A stretch of DNA of 64,000 bases, taken from assembly GCF_024868665.1 (NCBI RefSeq), contig NC_079913.1:4669715-4733714 (forward strand). The letters run 5' to 3'. The notes beneath the pieces were generated by a model that was not told the DNA's origin, made no database searches, and worked only from the letters and a program-made list of their open reading frames with translations. This document shows, piece by piece, positions 26,520-37,535 of this stretch. The stretch is from Triplophysa rosa. Its lineage: Eukaryota > Chordata > Actinopteri > Cypriniformes > Nemacheilidae. The position numbers and the translations under genes are program-made. Every line of letters starts with the position of its first letter. The stretch's first letter is position 1.

Positions 26520-27631
26520 ATGGCAGGTGGAGTCGCAGCGTGGCTACCATTCGCGCGCGCCGCGGCCATAGGATGGATGCCCGTGGCGAGCGCCCCGATG
26601 CCCCCTCCACCGCGGGACAAGAGGCGAGGTCAAGACGGGCTGATAATCTTGAACGTAAGTGGCTCTAGGTTTCAAACTTGGCGGAATACTTTGGAGAGGT
26701 ACCCTGACACTTTACTGGGAAGCACAGAACGCGACTTCTTTTACCACGAGGAGACCAACGAGTACTTTTTTGACCGCGACCCGGACATTTTCAGACACAT
26801 CCTTAACTTCTACCGAACCGGGAAACTACACTACCCTCGTCACGAGTGCATCTCCGCCTATGACGAGGAGCTGGCCTTCTTCGGCATCATTCCCGAGATA
26901 ATAGGGGACTGTTGTTATGAGGAGTACAAAGATCGCAGGCGAGAGAATGCTGAGAGAATTCAAGACGATGCGGAAAACGAAAAGAATAACGATTTGGTGG
27001 TGCCGTCCTTATCGTTCCGCGAGACCATGTGGAGAGCTTTTGAGAACCCTCACACCAGCACCATGGCGCTGGTGTTTTATTACGTCACTGGCTTTTTCAT
27101 AGCTGTTTCAGTTATGGCGAACGTGGTGGAGACGGTCCCGTGCGGCACCGCGTCAAACAGGGTCAAAGAGCTCTCGTGCGGGGAGCGCTATGCCCTCGCG
27201 TTCTTCTGTTTGGATACGGCCTGCGTCATGATTTTCACGGTCGAGTACTTGCTTCGCTTGATTGCTGCGCCCAGCAGGTACAAGTTTGTCAAGAGCGTGA
27301 TGAGTATCATTGACGTGGTGGCCATCATGCCTTATTATATCGGCCTGGTCATGACGGACAACGAGGACGTGAGCGGGGCCTTTGTCACCCTAAGGGTCTT
27401 CAGGGTCTTTCGGATTTTCAAATTTTCGCGGCACTCTGCTGGACTGCGCATCCTGGGTTACACACTGAAGAGTTGCGCGTCTGAACTGGGCTTCCTGCTC
27501 TTCTCGCTCACCATGGCCATCATCATCTTCGCCACCGTCATGTTCTACGCAGAGAAGGGCTCCTCCTCCAGCAAGTTCACTAGCATACCGGCCGCTTTCT
27601 GGTACACCATAGTCACCATGACAACGCTGGG
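26520..27631 (+). CDS. kcnd2: Kv4 (Shal) voltage-gated K+ channel alpha subunit, first coding exon, probably kcnd2
   Basis: Kv4 subunits form tetrameric plasma-membrane channels that carry fast A-type K+ current in dendrites and heart. This exon gives 370 codons plus two bases. Residues 2-20 are the hydrophobic KChIP-binding N terminus (W8, F11, W19). Residues 41-140 are the T1 tetramerisation domain, with the interface zinc ligands H104, C110, C131 and C132. S1 is about 182-202, S2 224-247, S3 259-279. S4 carries R292, R295, R298, K301 and R304. S5 is about 322-345, and the pore helix runs into T369-L370-G371. The start has a good context (ACC before ATG, G after) and gives the family N terminus; the reading frame stays open upstream to 26373 but that part has no Kv4 similarity. 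The exon ends at gg|gtgagt, splitting the filter glycine codon after two bases, as expected for Kv4 genes. T1 residues such as [13 protein letters not shown] and DEELAFFG favour Kv4.2, while PSLSFR and VVAIMPYY resemble Kv4.3. The Kv4 family is certain; the paralogue is likely but not certain. Confidence 0.9.
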
Positions 27632-28210
27632 GTGAGTAGATAATGATGTGTCGATGATGCGCAAACTTACTGAATGCGTTTGTTTGTGCGCATGATCCGC
27701 TGCCAAGACCGCTTCAAAGCAACTTGTTTACTCCAAAGCATTCCGAAAAGTAAAGAGATAGCATTCATCAAGGGCTGGACGATCATTGAAAGTGATATAA
27801 ATCAAAGAAATATACTCTGCCCCTCACCCCTCTCTCGCTCTCTCTCTTTTTTACACTGGCCTATGAGAATCGTGTACATCATATAAATGGGTTCATTTAG
27901 TCTTTAATCGATTATTTTTACACAAAGAAAATGCCAATGATATAGCATTGGTCTATGCTTTTTCAGAAGTATTTGTGAAGCTTATAACGATTACCTAAAA
28001 CATGCATACGCAGCATAAAGTCCCTTTTCCATCTTTTGTATTTACTCAATTCACTTTTGGTACATAATGTTTTTAGTGCTCTTTTTTTCTAGCTTTTACC
28101 TAGTTAATAAAGGCTCGTTGTAGTAAGAGCCTCTAAACGCCATTAAAATAAAACGCGATGCGTTATTCATTCATTAATGCTTTCACTAAACGCCGCACTT
28201 GCGCAGAGCG

Positions 28211-28231
28211 GCTGCTCTCCGTGGTGCTGAA
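28211..28231 (-). promoter_or_regulatory. Second RE1/NRSE-like site in intron 1
   Basis: The minus strand reads TTCAGCACCACGGAGAGC then AGC, matching about 17 of 21 consensus positions. The left half site is intact, while the right half has GGAGAG in place of GGACAG. It lies 580 bp after the exon, in a locally CpG-rich stretch (about 28190-28310) that also contains an AP-1 type TGAGTCA at 28285-28291. It has the same orientation as the upstream RE1. A weaker match than the first, but unlikely to be chance given its position. Confidence 0.65.
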
Positions 28232-28581
28232 TCGGCCGGCTGCAGTCTGACGTACGCGTCGTCGCTAGCGGACCGTCGCGGTCCTGAGTCACACTCGAGG
28301 GGATTAATCAAACCGCATGCTCCGACGATACACACCCGATTTAAACGATTTAAAGTTTTAATTGTACATGAACTAGACTTAAAGTAACAGTTCTATATAT
28401 GTCTGCCTATGGTTTTGACCAGCTGATTAGTTCATACAATCAAGTCTTGTCATCGTATTAGTTGTTGTTCATCACATTTTAATTGTATTCTCTTTGTTTA
28501 TTCTTTTTGCCTGGTATGCACTATATTATTAAGAAAATGAGTATTAGACAGATTTACTGAAGGAAAAAATAAAGTGTGTTT

Positions 28582-28915
28582 ATGGAGCTCAATTTCTAGA
28601 GCAGTGGTAACCAACCCTGCTCCTGGAGATCGACCGTCCTGCAGACTGCAGCTCCAACCCTGCTTCAGCACACCTGTCTGTAATTATCAAGCAAACCTGA
28701 ACACCTTGATTAGATAGTTCAGGTGTGTTTGATTGGGGTTGGAGCTGAAATCTTCAGGACGGTCGATCTCCAGGAGCAGGGTTGGTGACCACTGTTCTAG
28801 AGCATTACATTATCAGTGCAAAGGTTGTAAGTTTGATTCCTAGGAAACACACATACTGATAAAAACCCTGCAGTGTCAGTCACTTTGGTTAAAGGCGTCT
28901 TCCAAATGCATATAT
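28582..28915 (+). mobile_element. Decayed tRNA-derived SINE split by the hAT MITE
   Basis: The left piece (about 28582-28601, tggagctcaatttctagag) corresponds to the A-box region. The right piece (28803-28915) continues with cattacattatcagtgc, the B-box region aagtttgattcctaggaa, and the tail cactttggttaaaggcgtct plus tccaaatgcat. Removing the MITE and one copy of ttctagag rejoins the SINE in register with the intact copy at 49513. Confidence 0.75.
28602..28794. mobile_element. hAT-type MITE (193 bp) with perfect 8-bp target duplication
   Basis: The element begins cagtggtaaccaaccctgct and ends with the inverse. The 47-bp arms at 28595-28641 and 28755-28801 (which include part of the duplicated target) match with 2 mismatches. 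The 8-bp target duplication ttctagag is exact at 28594-28601 and 28795-28802. CAGTGGT-type ends with 8-bp duplications identify the hAT superfamily. Non-coding. Confidence 0.9.
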
Positions 28916-30644
28916 GTGAAGGTAAAATGAAAGTGAGTGTTTCGGGAGTGAGTCCCTGTGTCTTATTGTGAGCAATTTGTGTCATGCCATTTCTCGCCTG
29001 TCAAAGCGGATGACATGAATAAGAAAATGAAATTATGGGCTAACGTTGTGCGCCGTCCTAATGGATGCAGCAGCGAGTGTGTGCGTTTGTATAAGTGAGA
29101 GATGATTACTTGTTGGAACCAGCTGGTTATGAACTATGTCTTCCAAACAGACCCGCAGCTGTAGGGCTTCGGTGATGCGGTCTTCTCTCTGCGGGCAGGC
29201 GTGCTGTTCCTCATTTCAGATTTTATTGCATTGCCTCAGTGAGCCCATCAAGAGGAGCTTGCAGTGTGCGGGGGGCAGGCGCTACAGCAGAGATCTGACC
29301 TGGTAAAGTCAAGTTCACCCTGTGACAAGCGCAAGCCGTGGCTTGGGATGAGATATTGGGCGTGAGACTATTTCATGTTTGAGTGGATACGTTTAGATGT
29401 CTGTAGAAGAAAAAATATACGTTGTTGTGCAGTCTGACCTTGTGCAATTTATTCACCTTCTTTAAAGAAACCCGTGCTTCCTTTATTTAGAGAAACACAA
29501 TAGAAATTGTCAATGTCCTTGTTGCTCATTTCCATGCAGTTCTAACGAATGTAGACTGCAAGATTTTAAAAGTACGCAAAGCACCTTAAAAGTTATTGTT
29601 TATACATTTAGGTGCTTTTCTGACATTTTTAAATGACATGGGTGTGGATAAATAATGTCAGCATTTTTTATTTTTTGGTGAGCTATTTCTTTAAGAGTCA
29701 GCATTACACTCCTCTCATTCTCTTATTGTGCTTTTCTTTTTGTGTGGATCCATTGTTATGTCTGAAAACTCGATCCTTTGCCATTTGTCTTTTCACATGG
29801 CTCGAGTTAGTGGTCAGTCTCTACTGCTACATGCTCTAATCGAACGTTATCCAGCTCTCTAAATGTGTGCATCACTTTTTAATGCCTCATTTCCCGGGGT
29901 GGAGGAGGTGGATGACAGGGATGGATTTGTGGCTAGAGCAGGCATTCAAAAATGGTGGCTGCTTTAAATAATTTGAGCCAGATTTTAAGTTTAGATTACT
30001 AGTAATGAAGCCCCATGCTGTTCCTTTAGCCTAGCGCAATTTAAGTCTGAGAGCGTTTCCATTTTCAGTGTGGTTTTACAGAGATAAAAACCAGCTTTAA
30101 AAGAGAGGAAGTCACGGTTGCTAGATTAGGTTCAAGCCTCAGGCGTCTTCACTGAGAGAATGACTGAGAGATTTTAATTATCTGTAAGGATAGCCTATAT
30201 CATGCATAGCAGTGCAAAAGATACCCGAGTGTCTTAACCAGCTTCAGCCCCACAAGTTATGGATATACCCACCCGGGATTGCTTTTTCTTATAAATCTCA
30301 CTCTGATCTAGATGAAGTGGGTTGTTTTATCTCTTGCTTTTCTTAAGGGATGCGTAGAGATTTACTTTCTGCATGCTTGAGATAACCGGCTCTATTTAGC
30401 TGCGTATTTCCCAATTGGCATAATATCATGATGAGTAAAACAGGGAAGCGCTAGAATAGAAAGTGTGAAGTTGACAGAGGCTTCATTTATGTGTGGATTA
30501 AAGTACTACTGAACTTTTTTTGCGGTATATAGCATGTATATATAGCAGTCTGTATGTACAACTATTGCACAATACACTATACTGTATACGTATAGTAGGC
30601 AATACGTTATATAGTATTGAACACAAAAGTGACATTTTTTCATC

Positions 30645-30803
30645 ACTTACTCATCCTCATGTCATTCCAAACCTGTATGACTTTCTTCTGCAGAACACAA
30701 AATAAGATATTTTAAAGAATGTTGTTAACCAAACGACATTGACCCCATTTTCTTCAATTGTGAATGACACAGTTCTTATTTTTAGGTGAACTATCCCTTT
30801 AAT
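30645..30803. mobile_element. Family X palindromic MITE, copy 2
   Basis: Contains ctcatcctcatgtcattcca, aacctgtatgactttcttct, the gcagaacacaaaataagat module and the end gtgaactatccctttaa. Confidence 0.8.
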
Positions 30804-31945
30804 TTTGCAAAATTCAATTAGTAATTTTGATTTTGATATTTCGTAGCCATTGATTCCACAATAAGTCACATTGTGCACCTGAGAATTTAAACAGAAACGC
30901 CATCCAAACCTTAATTTGCCCAGTTTATGGAATCATCTGGCAATGCGATTGAACAGATTACAGCTATAAACGCGGATCGCTTGCATGCTTCTCGATGAAA
31001 GTCTGTTCACTCTTGCCTGAGATCTGCAGTGAACGTTCCCTTAAGGAGTGCCACTCTTCCCACATTGGAATGTTTGGGGGATCAGTTTGGTTCACAGCAC
31101 GAACAGCCTTTGCTTCACTGGCCCCCGTCGGCTCCTTAATGGACTCATTTTCTGGCATAGGCCGATTCTGCCCAGCTCAATTAAATCAGCAGCATTTTAA
31201 TTGGCTTATGCACTGTCAAACGAGATCTATTAGGTGAGCAGCCGTCAGAACCGAAGACGTGCAGGAACGAGTGGGAGAGGGAGAAAGAAATTGAGAGCGA
31301 GAGGAAGGTGAAGAGGGGTAAATACATCAGCTCTTAAAGCACTTGGGTACAATGAGAATGTCTTGTAAAGGAAATGCCCCTGATCCTTTACAATACCCAT
31401 CATTCATTTAATGGAAATGCATTTTACACCATTCGTTCGTTTTTCGATCCTCTAACGCTTCTAGCTCGGTCTTCTTGGGAGGTTGTAAAGAGATTGATGG
31501 AGTTACATGGAGAGTCTATTAAATCACCTCTCATCTGCCCGGGGGCTTCAACGCTTAACTGCATCTCCTTATACTCGTATAGTCACCATGCAGGGATTAG
31601 TGACTTAATCTGTTGTACTCATAGCAGTCATTATAGGTTAAGAAATAAAGGAAAGATCATATGTTCATCTGCAAAATGCTTTGTCGTGATTGTCAGTTTA
31701 CCCAGAGGTCACGCCAACAGGGTTGCGGTGAGGTCAGGCCTTGGCACAACATGTGAAAGCATCTCATTATTGTGACTAGAAGCATGTCGGTGTGGGGTTA
31801 CCCTCATTAGTGCACCCTCAACAGGCGTTGAGCAGCAAGAGCACAACCTTGAAGAAATGCACTGATGCAGGTTTATTATTGATGATCCTGGTTCTCTCAT
31901 GTGTTTCCAGCACTGTTGTGAGTTACTTGTACAAATATTAGTTCT

Positions 31946-32031
31946 TAAAGGGATAGTTCACCCCAAAATAAAACTTCTGCAGAGGAAAGCAAGTCATACG
32001 GGTATGAAATGACAAGAGGGTGAGTAAATTT
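31946..32031. mobile_element. Family X MITE, internally deleted copy 3
   Basis: Both ends are present (aaagggatagttcacccc on the left, atgacaagagggtgagtaaa on the right) but the central part is gone, leaving about 86 bp. Confidence 0.75.
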
Positions 32032-32104
32032 AGATTAGATTATTAATGATAATCTTAAACTACAATTTATTTTATTATTAAGTTTATTTATTTTATTTAG
32101 CCTT

Positions 32105-32422
32105 GTTGTGCAAGTTCTCTGGAGCTTGTGCAGAGGCAGCAGCTTTTGCCAGAGGGGAACTGGAATCCCCTGGTTGGGCCTGGGTTCTCCTGAGGTTTTT
32201 TTGTCTCGATTAGAGTTTTGGGTTCCTCGCCACCGTTTGCATACTGTTTTTGCACTATCTGCCTGACCGGGGGGGCTGCTTTAGAATCTTAAAGTTTTAC
32301 TTAATTAATATTGCATATAGGAATTTATTATCTGCTATATTTGACCTGTGCTTCTCTCTCCTTTATCCTAAATGTGTGCTCTCACTGAGCGTGTGTGTGT
32401 GTGTGTACTTGTCTGTGTACGT

Positions 32423-32459
<37 letters not shown>

Positions 32460-32692
32460 TGTGTGTGTGTGTGTGTGTGTGTGTCTCTGTGTCTGTGTGT
32501 GTTGGTGCGTGTTGTGTGTGTGGAGTGTTTTGTGTGTGGGTGTGTCTGTCTTCTGTGTTTTCAACCTTTTCTTGTTTTTGCAGGTACAACTTGATTGTTT
32601 TGCTTGTAGTCAATGTGTCTCATGTACAGCTGCTTTGTAACAATGAAAATTGTAAAAGCACTATATAAATAAAGTTGAGTTGAGTTGAGTTA
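32105..32692 (+). mobile_element. Non-LTR retrotransposon-like 3' end with TTGAG tail
   Basis: The stretch includes gaggggaactggaatcccct, ctgggttctcctgaggtttt and gttttgggttcctcgccacc, then, after a GT microsatellite, tgctttgtaacaatgaaaat and gcactatataaataaag. It ends in repeated TTGAG units. I recognise this as a common teleost repeat; the pentamer tail suggests a LINE 3' end. Family name not assigned. Confidence 0.6.
32389..32515. repeat. (GT)n microsatellite, compound
   Basis: GT-rich tract with interruptions (acgtacgt, ctctgtgtct), embedded in the LINE-like 3' end. Confidence 0.9.
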
Positions 32693-32693
32693 A

Positions 32694-32885
32694 ATGATGA
32701 CACACCACAAAATAAGATATTTTGAAGATTGTTGGTAACTGACCAATGGCGGTACCCATTCACTTCTGTTGTATGGACACACAACCAATGCAAGTCAATG
32801 GGTACCACCGTTGTTTTAATGGTTACCAACATTCTTCAAATGATCTTCTTTTGTGTTCTGCAGTATAGACCCATACAACCAAAAA
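32694..32885. mobile_element. Family X palindromic MITE, copy 4
   Basis: Carries caaaataagatattttgaag, cccattcacttctgttgtat, aatgcaagtcaatgggtacc and cttcttttgtgttctgcag. It follows directly on the LINE-like tail. Confidence 0.8.
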
Positions 32886-34919
32886 TGGCAATATAAGCAA
32901 CAGGTTGCTTTTAGAAACTCTGATTCTTACTCCTTCATGTCACAACCATCTTGAGCTGGTATGACAATCTGGTAACTTGTGTACCTCTCACATCAGCAGC
33001 AAACCCATTTATGTGAACTCAAGATGGTCAGGGTGGTTATTGGTTAAAATTAAAAACATGAAGTCTATTCAACTTAATTTTAGAACAGCTGATATCTTTA
33101 AGGAAACTTCACTCAAGTTAGCAAGTAATCATTACTTACTTATTTTAGGGCAGCAAGTTTCCTTAATTTTTTTTAAAGTAAACTCAACTCATCCGGGTTT
33201 AGAGTGGTAACTCTTTATAGCTGGTTGTCTGGCTAACAATCTTACCAGCTTCTATGTTTCAGAACTTTGGCTACCTCTTTAAGCTTGACGTTCCTGCAGG
33301 GTTATGATTGTTTGCCCACGCTTATAGGTTCAGCTTACGGTTGCTACAAACCACGAAGGCAATTACTATTTCATAGTGAATGCGGAGGAAGTGAGGCTTT
33401 TTTTCTTCCACAGATGTACATGACAGGTTTCATAGCTCAAATAGGAGCACAAGAGAAAAGCTGTATTTGAAAGATTTACACAGTGACACAGCCACAGGGA
33501 AATAAAGAGCCCAGAATGAGGTAATTAAAGGCTCTTTGTCATGTGGGAATCACCCCTGCGGTGGAGGCGCTAACGCTACTCATCCATCCATTTCATACTC
33601 GCGCTATTACTCCACACCGAGAGGCTAATTGGACCTTACTCTCTTTCTATGTCTTCTTCCTTCCCTAACATCCTTGCTCTCGCGTATCTCACTTTATTTC
33701 CATTTCTTAGTTGTCTCTTACTCGCCCCATTTCTTTCTGATGTTTTTCCTCCTTGCTTCCTTTGGCTTTTTCCAGATACGTGGACGCACTCTGTGATGCT
33801 TCAAATGGCGATAAATTGTGAAAAAGTCAGATCAGCTGAATGAAATGAAGGGAGGGCTTTCGGTCTCCGATTCAAATTAAGCGTGAGCGTTTTCATTGTG
33901 GGTTAATTGCTTTCTTACGAGACGCGTTTTGAAAGTAGGAGTTGTTGCACGCCGCAACATTGGAACACAAACATTCAGACATAAAAAAATTGAACATCAA
34001 AATGCACCATGTTCATGAGCTAAGACTTAAAAACGGCAGAAATTATGGCTGTGAGAGAGTGAATGTAAAACTTCAAAGGTATGGATTTTGTGTCCATGGT
34101 GATTCATTTTCCCCTGGAGATCAAAGCCGCTGGAATCAGATCGAGTCATTTGGATAAATTGATGTACTGATGCAGGGGCGTAGCAGCCATGATAACTGAG
34201 GGAAAGAGAAAACAATGAGTCACTTTCTAGGCTTGTCCACCCCTCAATAATCTAATAGAGACAAATTATATTAAATAAATTTAAAACGATAAACAGATTG
34301 GAACAATTGAAACTTAATGAAAAATGGACCTCTCCTGGTTAGAAATCGAAACCAAAAGCGGAGAGGCAGAGCTGAGACGTTAAATTACAATAGTTGAAAA
34401 GATGTTTAATGAAACTGCATATGCATACAATATGCGTAAATTGATCAATTTTGTGTACATTTTGCACATAAAAATACAAATATGTAAATCATGTACCACT
34501 TGTGAAACCTCGTTATTTTTAATGTGAAAGTTGTGCCCCCTTTCATTTCAGATGGTTACTATTCACGTTTATACACCCACGTATGCATACTGTGCACACG
34601 CTTGCTTTTAGAAAGAGATAAAGGGACGAGAGGTGTGACTCATGGGCCAGTGGACTGCTTTAACATTCGGGTGGGTGGGAATCGTACTGCAGATGGCTAT
34701 GGGAAGAAACTGATTCTCATTGATCTGTGGCCAAATGACTCTGACCATCCTGCTGCCCAGAGCAATTTTTTCAAATTTGCCTTTTAAATGCCCTAGTGGT
34801 GTAGATACAGCCTTGATTCCCTCATTTCCCTGCATTTGCTAAATCAACCATTTGTTTTATTAATCTGTCAATCAGAACCTCAAACATTGAATTGTTCTCC
34901 ACCCACCCCCATTCTCTCT

Positions 34920-34920
<1 letters not shown>

Positions 34921-34952
<32 letters not shown>
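34921..34952. repeat. (CT)n microsatellite
   Basis: Uninterrupted CT dinucleotides. Confidence 0.95.
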
Positions 34953-34955
<3 letters not shown>

Positions 34956-36044
34956 AGTTTTCTCTTTTTATATAAGTAATAAACTCTCTCCAGGTCATTA
35001 CTGATTTAATCTGCATGTAATTAGAAAGCTGGACTTTTGATATATCTTATTATTTTGTGTGGTTGTGTCTTGTCTGTATAGTGTTCTAGTTTCCACAGGC
35101 TTAATGAAACTAACACATTCGGTTTCTTATTTTTCTTTCTAAAGCCGCGTAATTCATTTTATCAACGTGATTAAAATAGTGAAGACACCTTAAGTAGTCC
35201 TGGATGAATTTGATTTTATTCACACCTCAGAAAGAGAGCGAGTCGCGCGCGCGTGTGTTTTGGGTGAAAATAATAATAATGAATTGGCAGAGAGTCAAAA
35301 AGGAAATTGAGTGTTTTGCTAAAGTCTGCTAATACCATACAAGAGGTTCATAAATAGTTGAAATAGTGAAGTGAAGGTGTGAATACCAATTCGGTCTTTT
35401 AAATGAATATCTAGTGTGGTAGATGAGACACAGACATGTCTTCATTACAGCCTCTCCTAATGCCGGCAGCCATCAATCTGTAGTTGGCTTTTTGTCAGCG
35501 TGCATCGATTAAGCCCCACAAGGTACAGCAGAGATGACCTACAAACACTGATCTGAGAGCAGCCTTTAACAACTGTCGGACACGTTCGCAGCATGCAGAA
35601 AGAAAAGAGAAAGACAAAGTGAGAATCAATGAGGCTGCGGTACACTACACCTGTGCGTGTGAGCGCTCCCTGCAGACCGTTTAACTTGACCCATTTTGTA
35701 CGGTTTTTTTGCTGGCAAAGCTGCAGATGTTGGTTTAATGATCACGTAGGATGGTAATAAATAGGGCTGTCAGTTTAAGTGATACCAAATTTAGCTGAAT
35801 TAAAATTAACTTGATTTGAAGTAACACTTTTCACTGAAAACTAACTACTACACCCCTGACCAATATGTCTTATAATGTGCTGCTCGTGATGCAAGAGGAT
35901 TCATGTTGACCAGCGCGTAAAAGAAAGTTTCCTTTAAAAATAAAAGGACCATTTTTGGCTAAATGGTGTCATAAAGAACCATTAACATCAGAAGAACCTT
36001 CACAAATGGTTCTTTAGGAAAAAGTAGGAAAATGCTTTATACAT

Positions 36045-36430
36045 TTCTTTGTTCTGTTAAACACAAAAGATGATATTTTGAAGAATGTAGGAAATTTGAC
36101 CTTTTTTGTGTTTTTACCTTTTTTGTGTTTTTCAGTTTTTCTTATTTTCTCCTATAAAGCTGCTTTGGAACGATGCACATTGTGAAAAGCGCTATATAAA
36201 TGAAATTGAATTGAATTGAAAGCAAACTATTCTGTGGCTCCTTCGACTACCAATGTAATTTTTCCTACTATGATAGTCAATGGTGACCAAGAGCTGTTTG
36301 GTTACAAGCATTCTTCCACATTTCTTTCTCTGTGTTCATCAGAACAAAGAAATTCATACAGATTTGAAACAACTCGAGGGTGAGGAAATGATGACAGAAT
36401 TTTTTTTTAGGTGAACTGTCCCTTTAATGT
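36045..36430. mobile_element. Family X-like MITE, copy 5, split by a LINE fragment
   Basis: The left part (to 36094) holds gatattttgaagaatgtagg. The right part (from 36222) holds gcaaactattctgtggctcc, agtcaatggtgaccaagagc, aacaactcgagggtgaggaa and the end gtgaactgtccctttaa. The copy at 63855 shows gaatgtagggaagcaaac uninterrupted, which confirms the insertion. Confidence 0.75.
36095..36221 (+). mobile_element. 5'-truncated LINE-like 3' end inserted in a MITE
   Basis: Ends tgctttggaacgatgcacat, gaaaagcgctatataaatg and then (TTGAA)n, the same 3' architecture as 32105-32692. A short gaaa occurs at both junctions (36091-36094 and 36218-36221) and may be the target duplication. Confidence 0.65.
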
Positions 36431-37094
36431 AAATAGCAGTCTAAGCAGATTACTTGTGTTCTTATACCGCCAATGTGAATCTGAGGAAGGTTGGCTTTAG
36501 GCGGCCACTTGTTGGTCTTTGTGATTTGGGCTCAAATGGAGTGAATCAGTGGGAGGACACAGTATAACCACCGCTAGTCAGGTAGAACATCACAGCGCTA
36601 ACACACACACACACACTGGTTTTATGGTTGGAATACAGACACTTAAATAGGCCATTACACACCTTATGGCACAGGTATCTCCTTTTCTCATATTTTCTGC
36701 ATTTCTGCTTTTGTTTATTCAATGTTTTCTTTACTTTTTTTAAAGCACAAATCTATTTATGAGACCAAATTAGACTACCCACATATTGGAAAGTCAGCAG
36801 TACTCTTAGAAAAATCAACCCTAAAATGATTGATTTTCTCAATTTAGTCTCCTTACCTGCCACGAGGAACGGTCCAGGTTCAATACACGTTGAGCTCTAT
36901 TGACAGAATATGACACTTGCTGTTGATTACGGAGTATTTTGTTTTCTTTAAAAGAATAAAGATTGTGTGTACTGCAAAACACTGCCACTGCCGTTTTTTT
37001 GTATCATTTTTGTTAAAGCGCTCCTATATCGATATTTAAAGTTCATTTCAAAATCATCTTTTTAGCAATGTAGCTTGTAGGGGAATGAACCCAG

Positions 37095-37535
37095 TTATTT
37101 TCGGTTGTTTAGTCTGATGTCACGCACACCACCATACTGTATATGGAAGGTCATATACTGTTTCCGGGTCCAAACGCTCAATAAGATGCTATAGGCAAAC
37201 AACAAAAAATGCTAATGTATGCTCATGGCGAGCTGTAAAACTATCGGAAAACCACGATCCTAACCTTTATCTTCGTAACGAAATCCCACATGGCCAGTCA
37301 GTGATTAATTTTTTACAATTTATTCAAATATTGATGTCGGAGATTCCGTAAGCCTGGAGACTGTAGTGTATACTGTGAGTTAATAAATGCTTTCACTTAA
37401 ATATGCGATGTGAGTAAACGGTGCTCATTAACAGCTGTTTAAGCTGTAGCTCCGCCTGAAATTAATAGATGCTTGGACCCGGAAACAGTATTCCTTACGT
37501 CACCACTTAACAACCGAATAGAAAATGAAAGTGAC
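37095..37535. mobile_element. Foldback MITE with perfect 18-bp inner inverted repeat
   Basis: tactgtttccgggtccaa at 37156-37173 is exactly complementary to 37473-37490. An outer diverged repeat (attttcggttgtttagtctg on the left, ttaacaaccgaatagaaaat on the right) extends the symmetry. Non-coding. Confidence 0.65.

Noticed and set aside
32250..32668. Cys/Val-rich and Thr/His-rich open frames
   Set aside because: Translations of a GT microsatellite inside a LINE-like repeat end.
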